A stretch of 64,000 nucleotides of DNA from an uncultured Mycoplasmatota bacterium (GCA_900548725.1 URLV01000003.1:1-64000); one strand, 5' to 3'; positions 8,170 through 17,868 are shown, counted from the stretch's first letter. Notes: a model not told the origin generated them from the letters alone. Numbers and translations are program-made.

Positions 8170-9540
8170 CTAGAATTTTATTCTTTCATTAATATAATTT
8201 ACTAGTTCATTAATATTTAATTTTATTTGTTCCATTGTATCTCTATCTCTTACAGTTACTATGTTATTTTCTAATGTTTCATCATCAACTGTAATTGCAA
8301 ACGGTGTACCTATAGCATCGCATCTTCTATATCTTTTACCAATACTACCTGTTTCATCAAACGATACATTAAATTCACAACATAATTTAGAATATATTTC
8401 CATTGCTTTAGCACTGTGTTTTTTCTTAATTAAAGGAAGTATTGTCACTTTAATTGGTGCTAAAGCTGGTGTTACTTTAAAGATTTCTCTTATTTCACCA
8501 TTTTCTAGTTCTTCATGTTTTAATCCATCGCATAAAACACTTAAAAATAATCTATCTAAACCAACACTTGGTTCAATAACATATGGTAAATATTTTTCAT
8601 TTGTTTCAGGATCTAGATATCTTAAATCTTGTTTAGAATGCTCCATATGAACTCTTAGATCATAATCTGTTCTATCTGCGATTCCCCAAAGTTCACCCCA
8701 GCCCATAGGATATTTATATTCTATATCAGTTGTTGCTTTACTATAAAATGATAACTCTTCTTTTTTATGATCTCTAAATCTTAAATTATCTTTATCAAGA
8801 CCTAAACTTTTTAAGAAATCCATACAATAATTTTTATAGTATCCAAACCATTCTAAATCTGTATTTGGTTTACAGAAGAATTCTAATTCCATTTGCTCAA
8901 ATTCTCTTGTTCTAAATATAAAGTTACCTGGAGTAATTTCATTTCTAAAACTTTTACCAGTTTGACCAATACCAAATGGTAATTTAACTCTCATACTTCT
9001 TTGTACATTTAAGAAGTTTGTGAATATACCTTGAGCAGTTTCTCCTCTTAAATAACATATACTTTTAGAATCATCGGTTACTCCAATATGAGTTTCAAAA
9101 AGCAAATTAAATTTTCTAATATCAGTAAACTCTTTAGAACCACATTTTGGACAACATATTTCGTTATCTCTTATAAAATCTCCTAATTTTTTATTATCCC
9201 AACCGTCTCCAGTTTCTTTGCCTTCAGTAAAATCTTCTACAAGTTTATCTGCTCTATATCTACTTTTACATTTCTTACAATCTAAAAGTGGATCCGCAAA
9301 TGAAGCAACATGTCCTGATGCTACCCAAACTTCAGGATTCATAAGAATTGCTGCATCAAGTCCATAATTATAAGGATTTTCTTGAATGAATTTTTTCCAC
9401 CAAGCACGTCTTATATTTTCTTTTAATTCTTTACCAATAGGACCGTAATCCCAAGTATTAGAAAGCCCACCATATATTTCACTTCCTTGAAATATAAAAC
9501 CATATTGTTTTGCATAATTTACTACATCTTCCATTTTCAT
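8170..9540 (-). CDS. glyS: Glycine--tRNA ligase (single-chain class II type)
   Basis: A 456-aa class II aminoacyl-tRNA synthetase that charges tRNA-Gly. The N-terminus MEDVVNYAKQYGFIFQGSEIYGG and the segments YLRGETAQGIF (motif 2 region), GNFIFRTREFEQMELEFFC and VIEPSVGLDRL (motif 3) identify the dimeric glycyl-tRNA synthetase. Two Cys pairs (CKKC near 91 and CPKCG near 150) fit the zinc-binding insertion. A C-terminal anticodon-binding domain follows. It is four bases after a LOG-family gene, and both lie behind a T-box, as expected for control by uncharged tRNA. Confidence 0.96.
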   Translation of the reverse strand: MKMEDVVNYAKQYGFIFQGSEIYGGLSNTWDYGPIGKELKENIRRAWWKKFIQENPYNYGLDAAILMNPEVWVASGHVASFADPLLDCKKCKSRYRADKLVEDFTEGKETGDGWDNKKLGDFIRDNEICCPKCGSKEFTDIRKFNLLFETHIGVTDDSKSICYLRGETAQGIFTNFLNVQRSMRVKLPFGIGQTGKSFRNEITPGNFIFRTREFEQMELEFFCKPNTDLEWFGYYKNYCMDFLKSLGLDKDNLRFRDHKKEELSFYSKATTDIEYKYPMGWGELWGIADRTDYDLRVHMEHSKQDLRYLDPETNEKYLPYVIEPSVGLDRLFLSVLCDGLKHEELENGEIREIFKVTPALAPIKVTILPLIKKKHSAKAMEIYSKLCCEFNVSFDETGSIGKRYRRCDAIGTPFAITVDDETLENNIVTVRDRDTMEQIKLNINELVNYINERIKF

Positions 9541-9543
9541 ATA

Positions 9544-10086
9544 TTACATCTCCTTCAAATCTTCATCTAATAGTTTTTCTATCTCGCTTACTTTTTTCAC
9601 TATAATAAATTGTTTAAATAAATCATTTGATATAAATCCAGTATCGATATTTTCTTTCATCCACTTAATTATTTTATTATAAAATCCATTATAGTTAACT
9701 AAAATTATTTTCTTATGACCTAAACTTGCTCTATATTCTTCTAAAGCACATGTAAATTCAGCAAGTGTCCCTATTCCGCCAGGTAATATTACGGTATAAT
9801 CACTACCAAAATATAACTTTTTAAATCTTAATAAAGTATCTTTAACTTTAATACATTTTGCTTTTGGAATTTTTTTAAAATCTCTTTCATATTTAGGAAC
9901 TGTACATGCATATACTTTTCTGTTATGTTTTATAAATGCCTTATAGCAAGCTCCCATCATAGATTCATTTGCAGCTCCAAATAATAAATCAAATTTTCTA
10001 CTTGCAAAAACCTCTGATACATCTTTAGCAAGGGTTAAATATTCTTCTAATTTTGTGCTATATGCACTAGCTATAAAAACTTTCAA
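9544..10086 (-). CDS. LOG-family (lysine decarboxylase-like) nucleotide hydrolase
   Basis: A protein of about 180 aa with the LOG-family signature PGGIGTLAEF near residue 105, a variant of PGGxGTxxE, and a conserved Arg in EEYRAS downstream. Family members (YvdD/LOG) release cytokinin-like bases or cleave nucleoside 5'-monophosphates at the glycosidic bond. The actual substrate here is unknown. I place the start at a TTG at 10086 with GAGG eight bases before; an upstream GTG lies inside the ribosome site. It is the first gene after the T-box and sits before glyS. Confidence 0.75.
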   Translation of the reverse strand: MKVFIASAYSTKLEEYLTLAKDVSEVFASRKFDLLFGAANESMMGACYKAFIKHNRKVYACTVPKYERDFKKIPKAKCIKVKDTLLRFKKLYFGSDYTVILPGGIGTLAEFTCALEEYRASLGHKKIILVNYNGFYNKIIKWMKENIDTGFISNDLFKQFIIVKKVSEIEKLLDEDLKEM

Positions 10087-10107
10087 ATTAATCACCTCTT
10101 AATTATA

Positions 10108-10245
10108 CTCTTTTTATATATAAAAAAGACTAAAGATATAGGGGCGAATATGCTCGCTGTTCCACCCTACTTTGGTCTCTTTACTTCATAGCTCTAGATA
10201 TTCCACATCTGTCATCACTTACAAGATAATTTTAATATATTTTTT
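10108..10245 (-). promoter_or_regulatory. T-box leader (probably tRNA-Gly responsive)
   Basis: The minus strand carries AGGGTGGAACAGCG, the T-box antiterminator motif that binds the tRNA 3' end, followed by a complementary TTCGCCCCT segment and a U-run ending near 10118. It leads into the LOG gene and glyS, so glycine tRNA is the expected ligand. A GGA triplet in a loop upstream (AGAT/ATCT stem) could be the specifier, but this is uncertain. Confidence 0.85.
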
Positions 10246-10273
10246 TACATTTATCAAGTATTTATGTTATATT
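10244..10273 (+). promoter_or_regulatory. Candidate promoter for IMPACT-type gene
   Basis: TTTACA at 10244-10249 is followed after 17-18 bp by TTATAT/TATATT at 10267-10273. Transcription would start near 10280, giving a very short leader before the GTG start at 10290. Confidence 0.5.
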
Positions 10274-10289
10274 ATTTATGGTGATTTAC

Positions 10290-10640
10290 GTGAAATTAAT
10301 AAATACTTGTAATTTAGAGATTAAAAAAAGTAAATTTATATCTTATTTATATGAAATAGATGATGTAAATGAAGTAGATATAATAATTGATAATTTAAAA
10401 AAAGAACATAAGAAAGCAAAGCATTTTCCATATGCTTATAAACTTAATACTATTGCTAAGAAAACTGATGATAAAGAACCTAGTGGTACTTGTGGTACTC
10501 CAATATTGAATGTTCTTGAAAGAAATAATTTAAATAATCATTTAATAGTTATTGTAAGATATTTTGGTGGAATTAAATTAGGTGCAGGTCCACTACTTAG
10601 AAGTTATAGTAAAGTTGCAAATATGTTAATTAATAAGTAA
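10290..10640 (+). CDS. IMPACT/YigZ-family protein, short form
   Basis: A protein of about 116 aa containing the UPF0029 (IMPACT N-terminal) domain: KKEHKKAKHFPYAYK, DDKEPSGTCGTPIL and VRYFGGIKLGAGPLLRSYS. YigZ/YvyE-type proteins are usually about 205-215 aa with an extra C-terminal domain that is missing here. The chosen start is a GTG preceded by GGTGA at five bases; an ATG at 10278 is in frame but coincides with the predicted transcript start. The role of this family in bacteria is poorly known (translation control is proposed for the eukaryotic member). The product may be a minimal or truncated form. Confidence 0.75.
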   Translation: MKLINTCNLEIKKSKFISYLYEIDDVNEVDIIIDNLKKEHKKAKHFPYAYKLNTIAKKTDDKEPSGTCGTPILNVLERNNLNNHLIVIVRYFGGIKLGAGPLLRSYSKVANMLINK

Positions 10641-10681
10641 TAAAATAATAATTAATTCATAACATTTATTAGGTGAATGAT

Positions 10682-11053
10682 ATGAATTTTTTTTATAAAT
10701 ATATAAAATCATTAATAGTTTTCTTATCTTCTATAGTAATAATACCAATTTTCTTAACTATATTTAATTTATTTAAATTAGAAACTAATAGAATTATTAT
10801 AATTATCGTTGGAGCAATACTGATGTTTATTATAGGACTTATATTAGGTAAGAAAGCAGAGAAAAACGGTTATTTAAATGGATTATTATTGTCAATTATA
10901 TCTATTCTAATATTATTGATAATAAGTTTAATTTTTAGATATAAATTAAATATAAATACTCTTATATATTATGTTATTCTAGTTATTAGTACTGTATTTG
11001 GTTCTATGCTAGGAATAAATAAAAAGATTAATAAAAGTACTACAAAATTATAG
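10682..11053 (+). CDS. Four-helix membrane protein, TIGR04086/YrzE-like
   Basis: A 123-aa protein with four hydrophobic segments (about residues 11-30, 38-57, 64-84 and 94-114). A GxxxGKKAEKNGYLNGLL pattern lies after helix 2, resembling the TIGR04086 membrane family of Firmicutes. The assignment is tentative and function unknown. The ATG at 10682 has AGGTGA six bases before it. The stop lies inside a terminator hairpin shared with the convergent smc gene. Confidence 0.55.
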   Translation: MNFFYKYIKSLIVFLSSIVIIPIFLTIFNLFKLETNRIIIIIVGAILMFIIGLILGKKAEKNGYLNGLLLSIISILILLIISLIFRYKLNINTLIYYVILVISTVFGSMLGINKKINKSTTKL

Positions 11054-11064
11054 TACTTTATTTT
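11034..11064. terminator. Bidirectional terminator between convergent genes
   Basis: AAAGTACT at 11034-11041 pairs with AGTACTTT at 11052-11059, followed by a T-rich run. It overlaps the stop codon of the membrane protein and flanks the end of smc. Confidence 0.7.
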
Positions 11065-14003
11065 ATATCATCTAACTTTACACTAACTAATTTAGATATA
11101 CCACTTTCCTGCATTGTTATACCGTAAAGTGTATTTGCGTACTCCATAGTACGTTTTTTATGTGTAATTATTATAAATTCTGTTTTATTTTCATATTCTT
11201 TTATATAGTTACCAAACATATCAACGTTTGCTTCATCAAGTGCTGCTTCTACTTCATCTAATATACAAAATGGTACGTATCTAATATTAAGTATTGCAAA
11301 TAATAATGCTATTGCAGTCAAAGTTTTTTCTCCACCAGAAAGTAAATTAATACTTTTAAGTGTTTTTCCTGGAGGACATGCAGTAATATCTACTCCAGTA
11401 TTTAATATATCATCTGGTTCTGTTAAATGTAATTCACCTAACCCACCTTTAAATAATTTTTTAAATACTTTATTAAATTCTATATTAACTTTATTAAACG
11501 TTTCAATAAATTTTTCTTTCATAGTCTCATCTAATTCATTAATTACTTCCATTAGATTATTTATTGATTCTACTAAATCTAATTTTTGATTTGTTAAAAA
11601 TTCAAATCTTTCATTAATTCTATCAAATTCTTCTATACTTCCTAAATTTATATTAGGTAAAAGAGATAATTCTCTTTTTATAGTATTTAATTTACTACTA
11701 CTAGATTTAATATCTACATTTAAATCATAATTTTGAAGTATATAATCATATGTAATTTTATATTCTTCATTTAACTTAATTAAGTTATTATCCATTTTTA
11801 TTTCATATCTGCTTAATTCTATTTCTTTATCTTTTAAATTATTAATTAATTTATTATAATTACTATTTATCTTTTTATTATTTATTTCTAATTCAGATAT
11901 GGTAGCTAGTATATCATTTTTATCTATTTTTAATTTATTAATATCACTTTCTAATATTTCTTTATTACTATTTAGTTTATAATATTTATTTAATAATTCA
12001 TCTAGTGTACTATCTATACTATTATTTAATATATTTTCATTACCACTAATTTCATTATTAATATTAGTTTGTTCTTTTAATAAATTATCTTTATCTTTAT
12101 TTTTGATATCTATCTTATTTATTACATTATTATAATTATCTAAATATATTATTTTATTATTAGATAATTCGTTTATAGATATATTTAGTTTATCAAGTTT
12201 ATCATTTATTTCAATAATATCTCTTTCTAAAACTTTTAATTCATTTTTATTAGTCTCTAATTCATACTTATCTAATAATACATTATTAGTTTGTTTAATA
12301 CTACCACCAGTTAAACTTCCTCCAGTATGTAATATATCTCCTTCTAATGTTACTATTCTATAAGAATAGTTAATTTTTTTACCAATTAAATTCATAGTAT
12401 CAATATTATCTACTACTATAATATTACCTAATAAATTCTTAATTATATTATTATATTTAATATTATATTCTAATAAATTATCTAACGTATTAATATAACC
12501 TTTTATATCTTTTATTTCATCTAATATATCATTAGCAACAAACTTAGGTTTTATTATATTTAATGGATAAAATGTACATCTACCTAATTTATTATCTTTT
12601 AAGTATTCTATAGCACGTTTTGCACATGTTTCATCATCTACTATAACTACATTAGCATTATAACCTAGTGCTATATTAATAGCATCTTTGTATTTTATAT
12701 CAGATGAAATTATATTACCTACAATGTTATGTATACCTTTTAGACTTCTACTATTTAATATATTTTTTACACTAGATGGTATAGTTAATGAATTTAATAT
12801 ATTATTTTCTATTATATTTATTTTATTTTTAGTTTTTAATATATTAATATTTTTATTATTTAATTTATTTTGTAATTCATCTTTTTCTTGTTCTTTTATT
12901 TTTAAATTATTTTTAATATCATTTAATTTATTTGATATATTATTTTTATCTATATCAAGTTCACTTAATTCATGTTCTATAACATTTATATTTTTTTCTA
13001 TATCTAGTTTTTTTTCTGTTAATACTAATATATTATCTTGTAAACGAATATCATCTACTTCAAACTTTTTACGTTCTATAGTAACTTGTCTATCTCGTTC
13101 TACTTCACTTATTTCTTTATTTAATTTTATTAATTCGTCTTGCAATTCATTTATTTTATTATCTATATTTATGTTATCTAATTTTAATTTTTCTACTTTA
13201 GATGAATCGCTTAATGTAGTACTATCTATACTATTTATTTCTTCGTTTAATTTATTTATATCATTTTTTAATGTTTTTATTAATTCTTCACTATTTTTTA
13301 AATCAATTCCAGTTAATATTATATCTAGTTCATCATGTTCATTTTTTAATCTTTTATATTTTATTGCATTATCTTTTTCTATTTTTAATGGTTCTAATTG
13401 AGTTTCTAATTCTCTTATAACTAGATTAACTTTTTCTATATTTTCATTTGCTTTATCTATTTTTCTTAATGTTTCTTCTTTGTGTTTTTTATATTTTAAT
13501 ACACCAGCTGCTTCTTCTATAATGGCTCTTCTATCACTTACTTTACCACTTAATATTTCACTTATCTTACCTTGAGATATAATACTAAATGAATTAGTAC
13601 TACTACCACTATCTATAAATAATTCAGTAATGTCTTTTAGTCTTACTTTCGTATTATTTATGAAGTATTCGTTTTCACCAGTGCTATATACTACTCTTTT
13701 TATTTCCAATATATCAAAATCGCTTTTTAAATAGTGGTCTGTGTTATCAAATGTTAAACTTACCCATGCACGAGTCATAGGACGTCTTGATTTACTACCA
13801 CTAAATATTACGTCAGTCATGTGTTCTTGACCTCGTAAGTTTTTTATTGATTGTTCACCTAACACCCATTTTACTGCATCTACTATATTTGATTTACCAC
13901 TACCATTTGGTCCAACTATTCCTGTTATTCCTCCCATTAGATTTATTTCTATTTTATCTGCAAACGATTTAAAACCATGTGCTTTAATACTTAATAACTT
14001 CAT
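11058..14003 (-). CDS. smc: Chromosome segregation protein SMC
   Basis: A 981-aa SMC ATPase that organises and segregates the chromosome with ScpA/ScpB. Visible features are Walker A GPNGSGKSNI near residue 32, long Asn/Lys-rich coiled coils, a hinge around residues 425-560 (IVGNIISSDIKYKDAINIALG), signature LLSGGEKTLTAIALLFAIL and Walker B FCILDEVEAALDEAN near the C-terminus. Bacterial SMC is usually about 1,170-1,190 aa, so the coiled-coil arms are about 100 residues shorter per strand. It directly follows rnc, a common Firmicutes order. Confidence 0.95.
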   Translation of the reverse strand: MKLLSIKAHGFKSFADKIEINLMGGITGIVGPNGSGKSNIVDAVKWVLGEQSIKNLRGQEHMTDVIFSGSKSRRPMTRAWVSLTFDNTDHYLKSDFDILEIKRVVYSTGENEYFINNTKVRLKDITELFIDSGSSTNSFSIISQGKISEILSGKVSDRRAIIEEAAGVLKYKKHKEETLRKIDKANENIEKVNLVIRELETQLEPLKIEKDNAIKYKRLKNEHDELDIILTGIDLKNSEELIKTLKNDINKLNEEINSIDSTTLSDSSKVEKLKLDNINIDNKINELQDELIKLNKEISEVERDRQVTIERKKFEVDDIRLQDNILVLTEKKLDIEKNINVIEHELSELDIDKNNISNKLNDIKNNLKIKEQEKDELQNKLNNKNINILKTKNKINIIENNILNSLTIPSSVKNILNSRSLKGIHNIVGNIISSDIKYKDAINIALGYNANVVIVDDETCAKRAIEYLKDNKLGRCTFYPLNIIKPKFVANDILDEIKDIKGYINTLDNLLEYNIKYNNIIKNLLGNIIVVDNIDTMNLIGKKINYSYRIVTLEGDILHTGGSLTGGSIKQTNNVLLDKYELETNKNELKVLERDIIEINDKLDKLNISINELSNNKIIYLDNYNNVINKIDIKNKDKDNLLKEQTNINNEISGNENILNNSIDSTLDELLNKYYKLNSNKEILESDINKLKIDKNDILATISELEINNKKINSNYNKLINNLKDKEIELSRYEIKMDNNLIKLNEEYKITYDYILQNYDLNVDIKSSSSKLNTIKRELSLLPNINLGSIEEFDRINERFEFLTNQKLDLVESINNLMEVINELDETMKEKFIETFNKVNIEFNKVFKKLFKGGLGELHLTEPDDILNTGVDITACPPGKTLKSINLLSGGEKTLTAIALLFAILNIRYVPFCILDEVEAALDEANVDMFGNYIKEYENKTEFIIITHKKRTMEYANTLYGITMQESGISKLVSVKLDDIK

Positions 14004-14648
14004 TTATTTTGCCACCTTTTTTATTGCGTCTCTAGCAGCATTTTGTTCTGCTTGTTTTTTATTTTTACCTATTCCAGTTCCAAAGACAATATTATCTACT
14101 AATACATTAACTGTAAATGTTTTATCATGACTAGGTCCTTTTTCACTAACTAAAACATATTCTAAAGATTTTTTTTCTGTTTGTACCATTTCTTGTAAGT
14201 GAGATTTATAATCACTTAAAAAAACTTTTTCTTCTTCAACGTATGGAATTACAATCTTATATATATAATCTTTTGCTACATCATAACCTTTATCTAAATA
14301 TATAACTGCAAGAACTGCTTCAAATATATCAGCAATGATTGTTTCATTTTCAGTATGTATTCCATGCCCCACTTTAATATATGGTATTAAATTAATATGT
14401 TTTGCATATTCATATAATGCAGATTCACATACGTAACTAGCTCTTATTTTGCTCATATCGCCTTCATTATATTTAGTATTTAAATAAAAATATTCACTCA
14501 TAATTAGTTCTAATACTGCATCACCTAAGTATTCTAATCTTTCATAACTCTCACAATTATTTTCATTTGCATAACTAGTATGAGTTAAAGCAGTATATAA
14601 TAATTCTTTATTTTTTATATCTATCCCAAGTTCTCTTAAAAATTTCAT
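14004..14648 (-). CDS. rnc: Ribonuclease III
   Basis: A 214-aa double-strand-specific endoribonuclease. The catalytic signature ERLEYLGDAVLELIMSEYFY lies near residues 38-57, with second metal ligands in ADIFEAVLAVIYLD. The C-terminal dsRNA-binding domain is seen at KGPSHDKTFTV and KKQAEQNAARDAI. It processes rRNA precursors and dsRNA. The stop abuts the smc start, so the two are translationally coupled. Confidence 0.95.
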   Translation of the reverse strand: MKFLRELGIDIKNKELLYTALTHTSYANENNCESYERLEYLGDAVLELIMSEYFYLNTKYNEGDMSKIRASYVCESALYEYAKHINLIPYIKVGHGIHTENETIIADIFEAVLAVIYLDKGYDVAKDYIYKIVIPYVEEEKVFLSDYKSHLQEMVQTEKKSLEYVLVSEKGPSHDKTFTVNVLVDNIVFGTGIGKNKKQAEQNAARDAIKKVAK

Positions 14649-14734
14649 ATTGTCTTCACCATATAAATAGTATCAAATTTATTAAGAAAAATCTACATTT
14701 TTTGCCTATTAATAGTATATAATGTGATAAAAAA

Positions 14735-14763
14735 CAAAAAAAGTACTATTAATTCAGTACTTT
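14735..14763 (-). terminator. Intrinsic terminator after broken surface-protein gene
   Basis: On the minus strand AAAGTACT, an 8-nt loop, then AGTACTTTTTTTG forms a stem with a U-run, 15 bases after the stop of the 14778-15241 gene. Confidence 0.75.
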
Positions 14764-14777
14764 ATCATTTACAAGTT

Positions 14778-15241
14778 TTATTTTATTGTGTAAGGATTTG
14801 AAATAGTTCTATCTCCATCATTTATTTCTACATTTGATTTTATATTTATTGATGAAAGAACTCCATAATAATTGGAACTACTAGATCCATATAAGTAGCC
14901 AAGACTATGTGATGCGAATGTATATGCATACCAAAAATCAGTCACAGAGTATATGCTAAAATAAAATGGTGATATTGTCCAATTATATTCTTTAAATAAT
15001 GAATTATCGTTCATTAAATAGTTATCAAAATTTGCAACTCCATATTTTATTCCTGCAAAAGTTATTTTTTATTACCATCATCATATTTTAATGCTAAATA
15101 TGCAGTAGTAACATTTATTGAACTAGTATTAGTATTACCTGATATTTTAGTTAGAAAGTATGCATATGTTAATCCTATTAGGATTAAACTAACTAAAATT
15201 ATTCCTGTTATACTAACTATTATCTTTTGCTTACGATTCAT
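14778..15241 (-). pseudogene. Frameshifted SipW-type surface protein
   Basis: The N-terminal part (ATG at 15241, AAGGAG nine bases before) encodes about 59 residues with a SipW-type signal (LIGLTYAYFLTKISGNTNT) and ends at a TAA at 15062-15064. A second open frame resumes at once and runs to 14778, ending GDRTISNPYTIK. The two frames would join if the A6 run at 15065-15070 (minus strand) had one more A, giving about 154 residues. The C-terminal end matches the GSQDNPY-type end of the Tad-linked prepilin-like proteins. It could be a decayed gene, a homopolymer phase switch or a sequencing error. It carries leader copy B. Confidence 0.7.
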
Positions 15242-15264
15242 AGCCCACACTCCTTTTAATACAC

Positions 15265-15400
15265 AAAAAAGACTATATATTCTTACTTCTTATAACCCCC
15301 ACCCCGAAAAAAATTTCGAGATCGGGAGAGAAGTTATACAGTCTTGTTTTCATCTTTTTTATGAATCGTAAATTAAAATATTTAAGATATAAAATTTCTT
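15265..15400 (-). promoter_or_regulatory. Structured attenuator-like leader, copy B
   Basis: This is the second copy of the leader at 213-345. The 48-nt hairpin is at 15291-15338, with one mismatch in its 17-bp stem. An outer helix pairs AAGACTGTATA (15335-15345) with TATATAGTCTT (15269-15279), and a U-run follows at 15265-15268. This makes a terminator-like structure just 15 bases before the ribosome site. Any transcript must therefore read through it, which implies attenuation. Confidence 0.6.
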
Positions 15401-15444
15401 TTCTATCCTAAATATATTTTACATTATTTTTAAATTTTTTTTAA

Positions 15445-15469
15445 TAAAAAAAGATAGAAAAATCTATCA
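15445..15469 (-). terminator. Terminator of the arc operon
   Basis: On the minus strand GATAGA, a T4 loop, TCTATC and then a T7 run form a compact intrinsic terminator seven bases after the arcD stop. Confidence 0.8.
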
Positions 15470-15475
15470 ATTTTA

Positions 15476-16921
15476 TTAAGACATAACAAGTGCAAATAAT
15501 GACAATATTATTATATTAGCAATTGCTATTGTAAGTACTATTTTAAAAGCAAACTTAACCCAAGTAGAATATTCTACTTTTGCTAATGCTAGACCACCCA
15601 TTATTGCTCCACAAGTTGGTGTAATTAAATTTACAAGTCCATTTGCAGAAACCATAGTCATAACTGAAACTTCAGTACTATAACCAAGTTGAGCTGCAAG
15701 TGGTGCAATAATTGGAGTAGATAGCGTTGCTAATCCACTACTAGATGGAACTAAAATAGATAATACTATATGTAATATATAATTTAATGGAACAAATGCA
15801 AGTTCAGGTAATTTTGATAACATATTTGCAGCATTATAAATTATATAATTATCTAAATAAGTAGTTTGCATTAATACACTTGCTCCGCGTGCTACAGCTA
15901 TAATTAGAATAACGCCAATCATATCATCTGCACCATCAACAAATGTATCAACAAATCCTTTTTCACCAAACTTATTAATAATAGCAATTATAATTGACAT
16001 AACTAAGAACCATAAAGCAGATTCATAGAACCACCAATTGCCTAGACTAGAACCAGTAAGCCATCCAGTAAACTTATCAAATATAGTAATGTTAAATTCA
16101 CCCCAAGGAATAAATCCAACTATCATTACAACAAATGTTAAAGCAAATAAATATAGTGTTGCTTTTTGTTTACCAGTTAATACTACTTTCTCTTGACTTT
16201 TAGATTCATATTTACCAAATTTCTTTTCAGCATTTTGTTGTTCTCTTAAACTCATTATTGTTGAACCTTTATCACGTTTTACCTTAGCAGCATAACGTAA
16301 TACAAAGAAACAACTTATTGCTAAAGATACTAACCATAATATTACACCTATAAATATTACAATACCATGATTAGCTTTAATACCATCAGGTAAAGCACTT
16401 ATTGCAGCACCAGTTGCAAATGGATTTATAGTTGAACCTAATACACCACTACCAGCACCAAGCAAGATAGTAGCACTTCCTACAACTGGATCCATTCCTG
16501 CAGCCATCATTGTTGCTGCCAAAAGTACATAAAAACCTACAGTTTCTTCTAGCATTCCATAAGTCGTACCACCTACAGAAAATATAAACATCAAGATTGG
16601 AATTAATAATAATTCTCTTCCCTTTAATTTTTGAACAAGGGCTTTAATACCAGTTTCAAGTGCACCAGTTTTATTAATAACAGCTAGGAATCCTCCTAAA
16701 ATCATTATGAATATTGATACGTCAACTGCATCTTCGAAACCTAATATTGGTGACATCAAAATATCTGATAATTTAGCACCAACAGTACCACTTCCATTAA
16801 CTATAGTTTCACCTACAAATTTAGCATTTGGAAGTAAGTGTGATAATATTCCTAAACCAAATATTAGTATAAGAATAATTGAAAAAGCCGATAACATCGT
16901 TTTCTTTTTCTTTTTTGTCAT
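15476..16921 (-). CDS. arcD: YfcC-family arginine/ornithine-type transporter (ArcD role)
   Basis: A 481-aa polytopic membrane protein of the YfcC/ion-transporter superfamily with about 12 hydrophobic segments. Conserved pieces include SVGGTTYGMLEETVGFY, GSTINPFATGAAISAL and VPSSSGLATLSTPIIAPLA. It is the last gene of the arginine deiminase operon, three bases after arcC, so it most likely carries arginine in and ornithine or citrulline out. It belongs to the YfcC type and not to classical ArcD; the substrate is inferred from context. Confidence 0.85.
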   Translation of the reverse strand: MTKKKKKTMLSAFSIILILIFGLGILSHLLPNAKFVGETIVNGSGTVGAKLSDILMSPILGFEDAVDVSIFIMILGGFLAVINKTGALETGIKALVQKLKGRELLLIPILMFIFSVGGTTYGMLEETVGFYVLLAATMMAAGMDPVVGSATILLGAGSGVLGSTINPFATGAAISALPDGIKANHGIVIFIGVILWLVSLAISCFFVLRYAAKVKRDKGSTIMSLREQQNAEKKFGKYESKSQEKVVLTGKQKATLYLFALTFVVMIVGFIPWGEFNITIFDKFTGWLTGSSLGNWWFYESALWFLVMSIIIAIINKFGEKGFVDTFVDGADDMIGVILIIAVARGASVLMQTTYLDNYIIYNAANMLSKLPELAFVPLNYILHIVLSILVPSSSGLATLSTPIIAPLAAQLGYSTEVSVMTMVSANGLVNLITPTCGAIMGGLALAKVEYSTWVKFAFKIVLTIAIANIIILSLFALVMS

Positions 16922-16923
16922 TT

Positions 16924-17868
16924 TTATTTCCTCCTCTTTATTATTGTACCAGATTTACCAAGTATAGCATCATGAGCATTTTCAAGCGAACTAATAATTG
17001 CAACTTTTTTATCATCATTTTCTACAAATGACATACACGCTTCTATTTTAGGAAGCATACTACCACTTGCAAATTCTTTAGATTTGATAAAATATTTTAA
17101 ATCATCTATATCAACTTCATCTAAACCTTTTTGATTTTTAGTATTAAAATTAATATAAACTTTATCAATAGAAGTTAATACCAATAACTTATCTGCATCA
17201 ATAAGTTTTGCAAGTAAACTCGACGTTTTATCTTTATCAATCACAGCGTCCACACCAGTTAAAAGTTCAATTTTATTTGTTTTAATAACTGGTATTCCGC
17301 CACCACCACACGCTATTACAATATTGTCGTTATCTACCAACTCACGAATAATATTTTTTTCAATGATGTCTATAGGTTCAGGAGATGGTACTACTCTCCT
17401 ATACCCACGCCCAGCATCCTCTTTCATTACATAGCCTTTTTCTTCTTCAATTTTTAAAGCTTCACTTTTATTATAAAAGCTTCCAATTGGTTTTGTAGGA
17501 TTTTTAAAGGCTTTATCTTTCTTGTCTACTAGGACTTGTGTTATTAAAGTTGCACAATTTTTAACAATGTGTTGTCTTTCTAACTCATCTTGCAAACATT
17601 GTTGTAATTGGTAACCAATATAACCTTGACTCATACTACCACATTCACTAAAAGGCATATAAGGTGTTTTAACCTTACCATTTGAAGCATATTCCATAGC
17701 TAGATTTATTGCCCCAACTTGTGGTCCATTTCCATGTGTAAGTACTATTTTATTACCATCTTTTATTAAACTTACAAGAATTTTACTTACACTTTCTAAT
17801 ATTTTTAATTGCTCACTAGGAGTACTTCCTAAAGCATTTCCTCCTAGTGCAACTACTATTTTACTCAT
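16924..17868 (-). CDS. arcC: Carbamate kinase
   Basis: A 314-aa amino acid kinase that makes ATP from carbamoyl phosphate and ADP, the energy-yielding step of the arginine deiminase pathway. Motifs: [10 protein letters not shown] at the N-terminus, [21 protein letters not shown] and ACGGGGIPV, all typical. The ATG overlaps the arcB stop (8 bases), so the two are translationally coupled. Confidence 0.96.
   Translation of the reverse strand: MSKIVVALGGNALGSTPSEQLKILESVSKILVSLIKDGNKIVLTHGNGPQVGAINLAMEYASNGKVKTPYMPFSECGSMSQGYIGYQLQQCLQDELERQHIVKNCATLITQVLVDKKDKAFKNPTKPIGSFYNKSEALKIEEEKGYVMKEDAGRGYRRVVPSPEPIDIIEKNIIRELVDNDNIVIACGGGGIPVIKTNKIELLTGVDAVIDKDKTSSLLAKLIDADKLLVLTSIDKVYINFNTKNQKGLDEVDIDDLKYFIKSKEFASGSMLPKIEACMSFVENDDKKVAIISSLENAHDAILGKSGTIIKRRK

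Noticed and set aside
12688..13401. Long plus-strand open frame opposite smc
   Set aside because: It is a low-complexity Phe/Ser/Leu-rich mirror of the Asn/Lys-rich SMC coiled coil, without a ribosome site.
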